A stretch of 6,496 nt of DNA from DATCLA01 sp036564195 (GTDB taxonomy: Bacteria; Bacillota; UBA4882; UBA8346). The stretch lies in the NCBI GenBank assembly GCA_036564195.1, contig DATCLA010000296.1:1-6496 (forward strand). Reading direction: 5' to 3'. Each line of letters begins with the position of its first letter. The first letter of the stretch is position 1. The position numbers and the translations under genes were made by a program. Positions 6,274 through 6,496 of the stretch are shown one piece after another. Under the pieces are notes generated by a model that worked only from the letters and a program-made list of their open reading frames with translations, was not told the DNA's origin and did not search any database.

Positions 6274-6341
6274 CAGGAATCGCTCCGCTTTTTTATTTCC
6301 ACCATATGCGCAGAAAATTAAAAAAATTCATCAACGGCTTA

Positions 6342-6370
6342 TTTAAACTCGGTTTACGATAGTGTAAAAT
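6342..6370 (+). promoter_or_regulatory. Candidate sigma-A promoter towards the right edge
   Basis: On the plus strand, TTTAAA (6342-6347) and TAAAAT (6365-6370) are 17 nt apart, matching 4 of 6 and 5 of 6 consensus bases. An overlapping alternative is TTTACG (6353-6358) with TAGATT (6376-6381), also 17 nt apart. Either would drive a transcript through AAAGGAGG (6383-6390) and the inverted repeat into the ATG at 6469. The region is AT-rich, so chance matches are easy. Confidence 0.35.
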
Positions 6371-6398
6371 TATTGTAGATTTAAAGGAGGAGAAATTT

Positions 6399-6468
6399 TA
6401 ATAAAAAAAGAAGAGGAACCTCACATTCGGCAAGAATGAATACCCCCTGAAGGAGGCAGAGGTTCCTC
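6399..6468. terminator. Inverted repeat with U-tract: minus-strand terminator or plus-strand leader hairpin
   Basis: GAGGAACCTC (6413-6422) and GAGGTTCCTC (6459-6468) form a perfect 10-bp stem around 36 nt. Smaller hairpins lie inside: CATTC/GAATG (6423-6427 with 6433-6437), and 6443-6447 with 6452-6456, which pairs fully only in minus-strand RNA through a G-U pair. Read on the minus strand, the stem is followed at once by TTCTTTTTTT, the hallmark of an intrinsic terminator for a gene to the right of the window. Read on the plus strand, it covers the leader directly before the ATG at 6469. Both readings are possible. Confidence 0.6.
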
Positions 6469-6496
6469 ATGGAATTAGTTCGTTTAGTAGAAGAAA
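6469..6496 (+). CDS. Possible start of an unidentified plus-strand gene, cut by the window edge
   Basis: An ATG at 6469 opens a frame reading MELVRLVEE before the sequence ends. AAGGAGG (6450-6456) lies 12 nt upstream, and AGAGG (6458-6462) lies 6 nt upstream inside the 3' arm of the inverted repeat. Nine residues are too few to identify the product. It would be the only plus-strand gene and divergent from spoIID. The alternative is that a minus-strand gene ends here and this frame is noise. Confidence 0.35.

Noticed and set aside
6301..6329. Sigma-E-like promoter before spoIID: GAATTTT (6329-6323) and CATATGGT (6308-6301) on the minus strand
   Set aside because: The position would give a leader of about 20 nt, but the matches are only about 4 of 7 and 5 of 8 to the recalled consensus, so it is too weak to annotate.
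6381..6470. 29-codon minus-strand hydrophobic frame from ATG 6470
   Set aside because: It has no ribosome site upstream, and much of it is leucine and phenylalanine codons forced by the purine-rich tract on the other strand. The hairpin explains the sequence better.
6383..6470. Terminal inverted repeat of an insertion sequence, or a T-box leader
   Set aside because: The repeat arms are 36 nt apart and face each other, so they make a hairpin, not element ends. No target duplication or transposase motif is seen, and the T-box antiterminator motif is absent.

Overview
The window comes from an endospore-forming member of the Bacillota (Firmicutes). It carries spoIID, a spoIIQ-type gene, spoIIID and an mreB-family gene (mbl) in the order familiar from sporulating Bacillota, followed by a ktr-type potassium uptake pair. 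The Shine-Dalgarno sites are strong (GGAGG, GAGGTGATC), there is one perfectly consensus sigma-A promoter, and TTG starts are common. The genus cannot be read from the sequence.

Layout, with all seven confident genes on the minus strand and therefore read right to left. (1) 6274-6496: a right-hand control region with a perfect 10-bp inverted repeat (6413-6422/6459-6468). It either terminates a minus-strand gene lying outside the window or folds the leader of a plus-strand gene that begins at 6469 and runs off the edge. (2) 6273-5329: spoIID, the septal peptidoglycan lytic transglycosylase of engulfment. (3) 5271-4552: a spoIIQ-type membrane-anchored LytM/M23 protein whose metal site and active site are degenerate. 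(4) 4480-4229: spoIIID, the small DNA-binding regulator of the mother cell, with a candidate sigma-E promoter in front. (5) 4189-3155: mbl/mreB, only 39 nt after spoIIID, followed by a probable intrinsic terminator at 3106-3130. (6) 3154-2853: an AT-rich intergenic region with a sigma-A promoter (2897-2926) firing towards the ktr genes. (7) 2852-1509 ktrB, 1494-832 ktrA and 809-33 a ttcA-like PP-loop gene, closely spaced and probably one transcript.

How the genes work together: SpoIID remodels septal peptidoglycan, and the SpoIIQ-like protein is the forespore-side anchor of the engulfment and feeding channel machinery. SpoIIID then adjusts mother-cell transcription, and Mbl organises cell wall synthesis. 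The second block is a housekeeping unit: the KtrB channel, its nucleotide-binding RCK gate KtrA, and a presumed iron-sulfur tRNA 2-thiolation enzyme whose link to potassium uptake is only positional.

I found no mobile element, CRISPR array, tRNA or rRNA, and no convincing new multi-gene system. The items most worth a second look are the right-edge hairpin, the inactive-looking LytM domain, the many TTG starts, the sporulation promoter candidate and a marked excess of CCGG.
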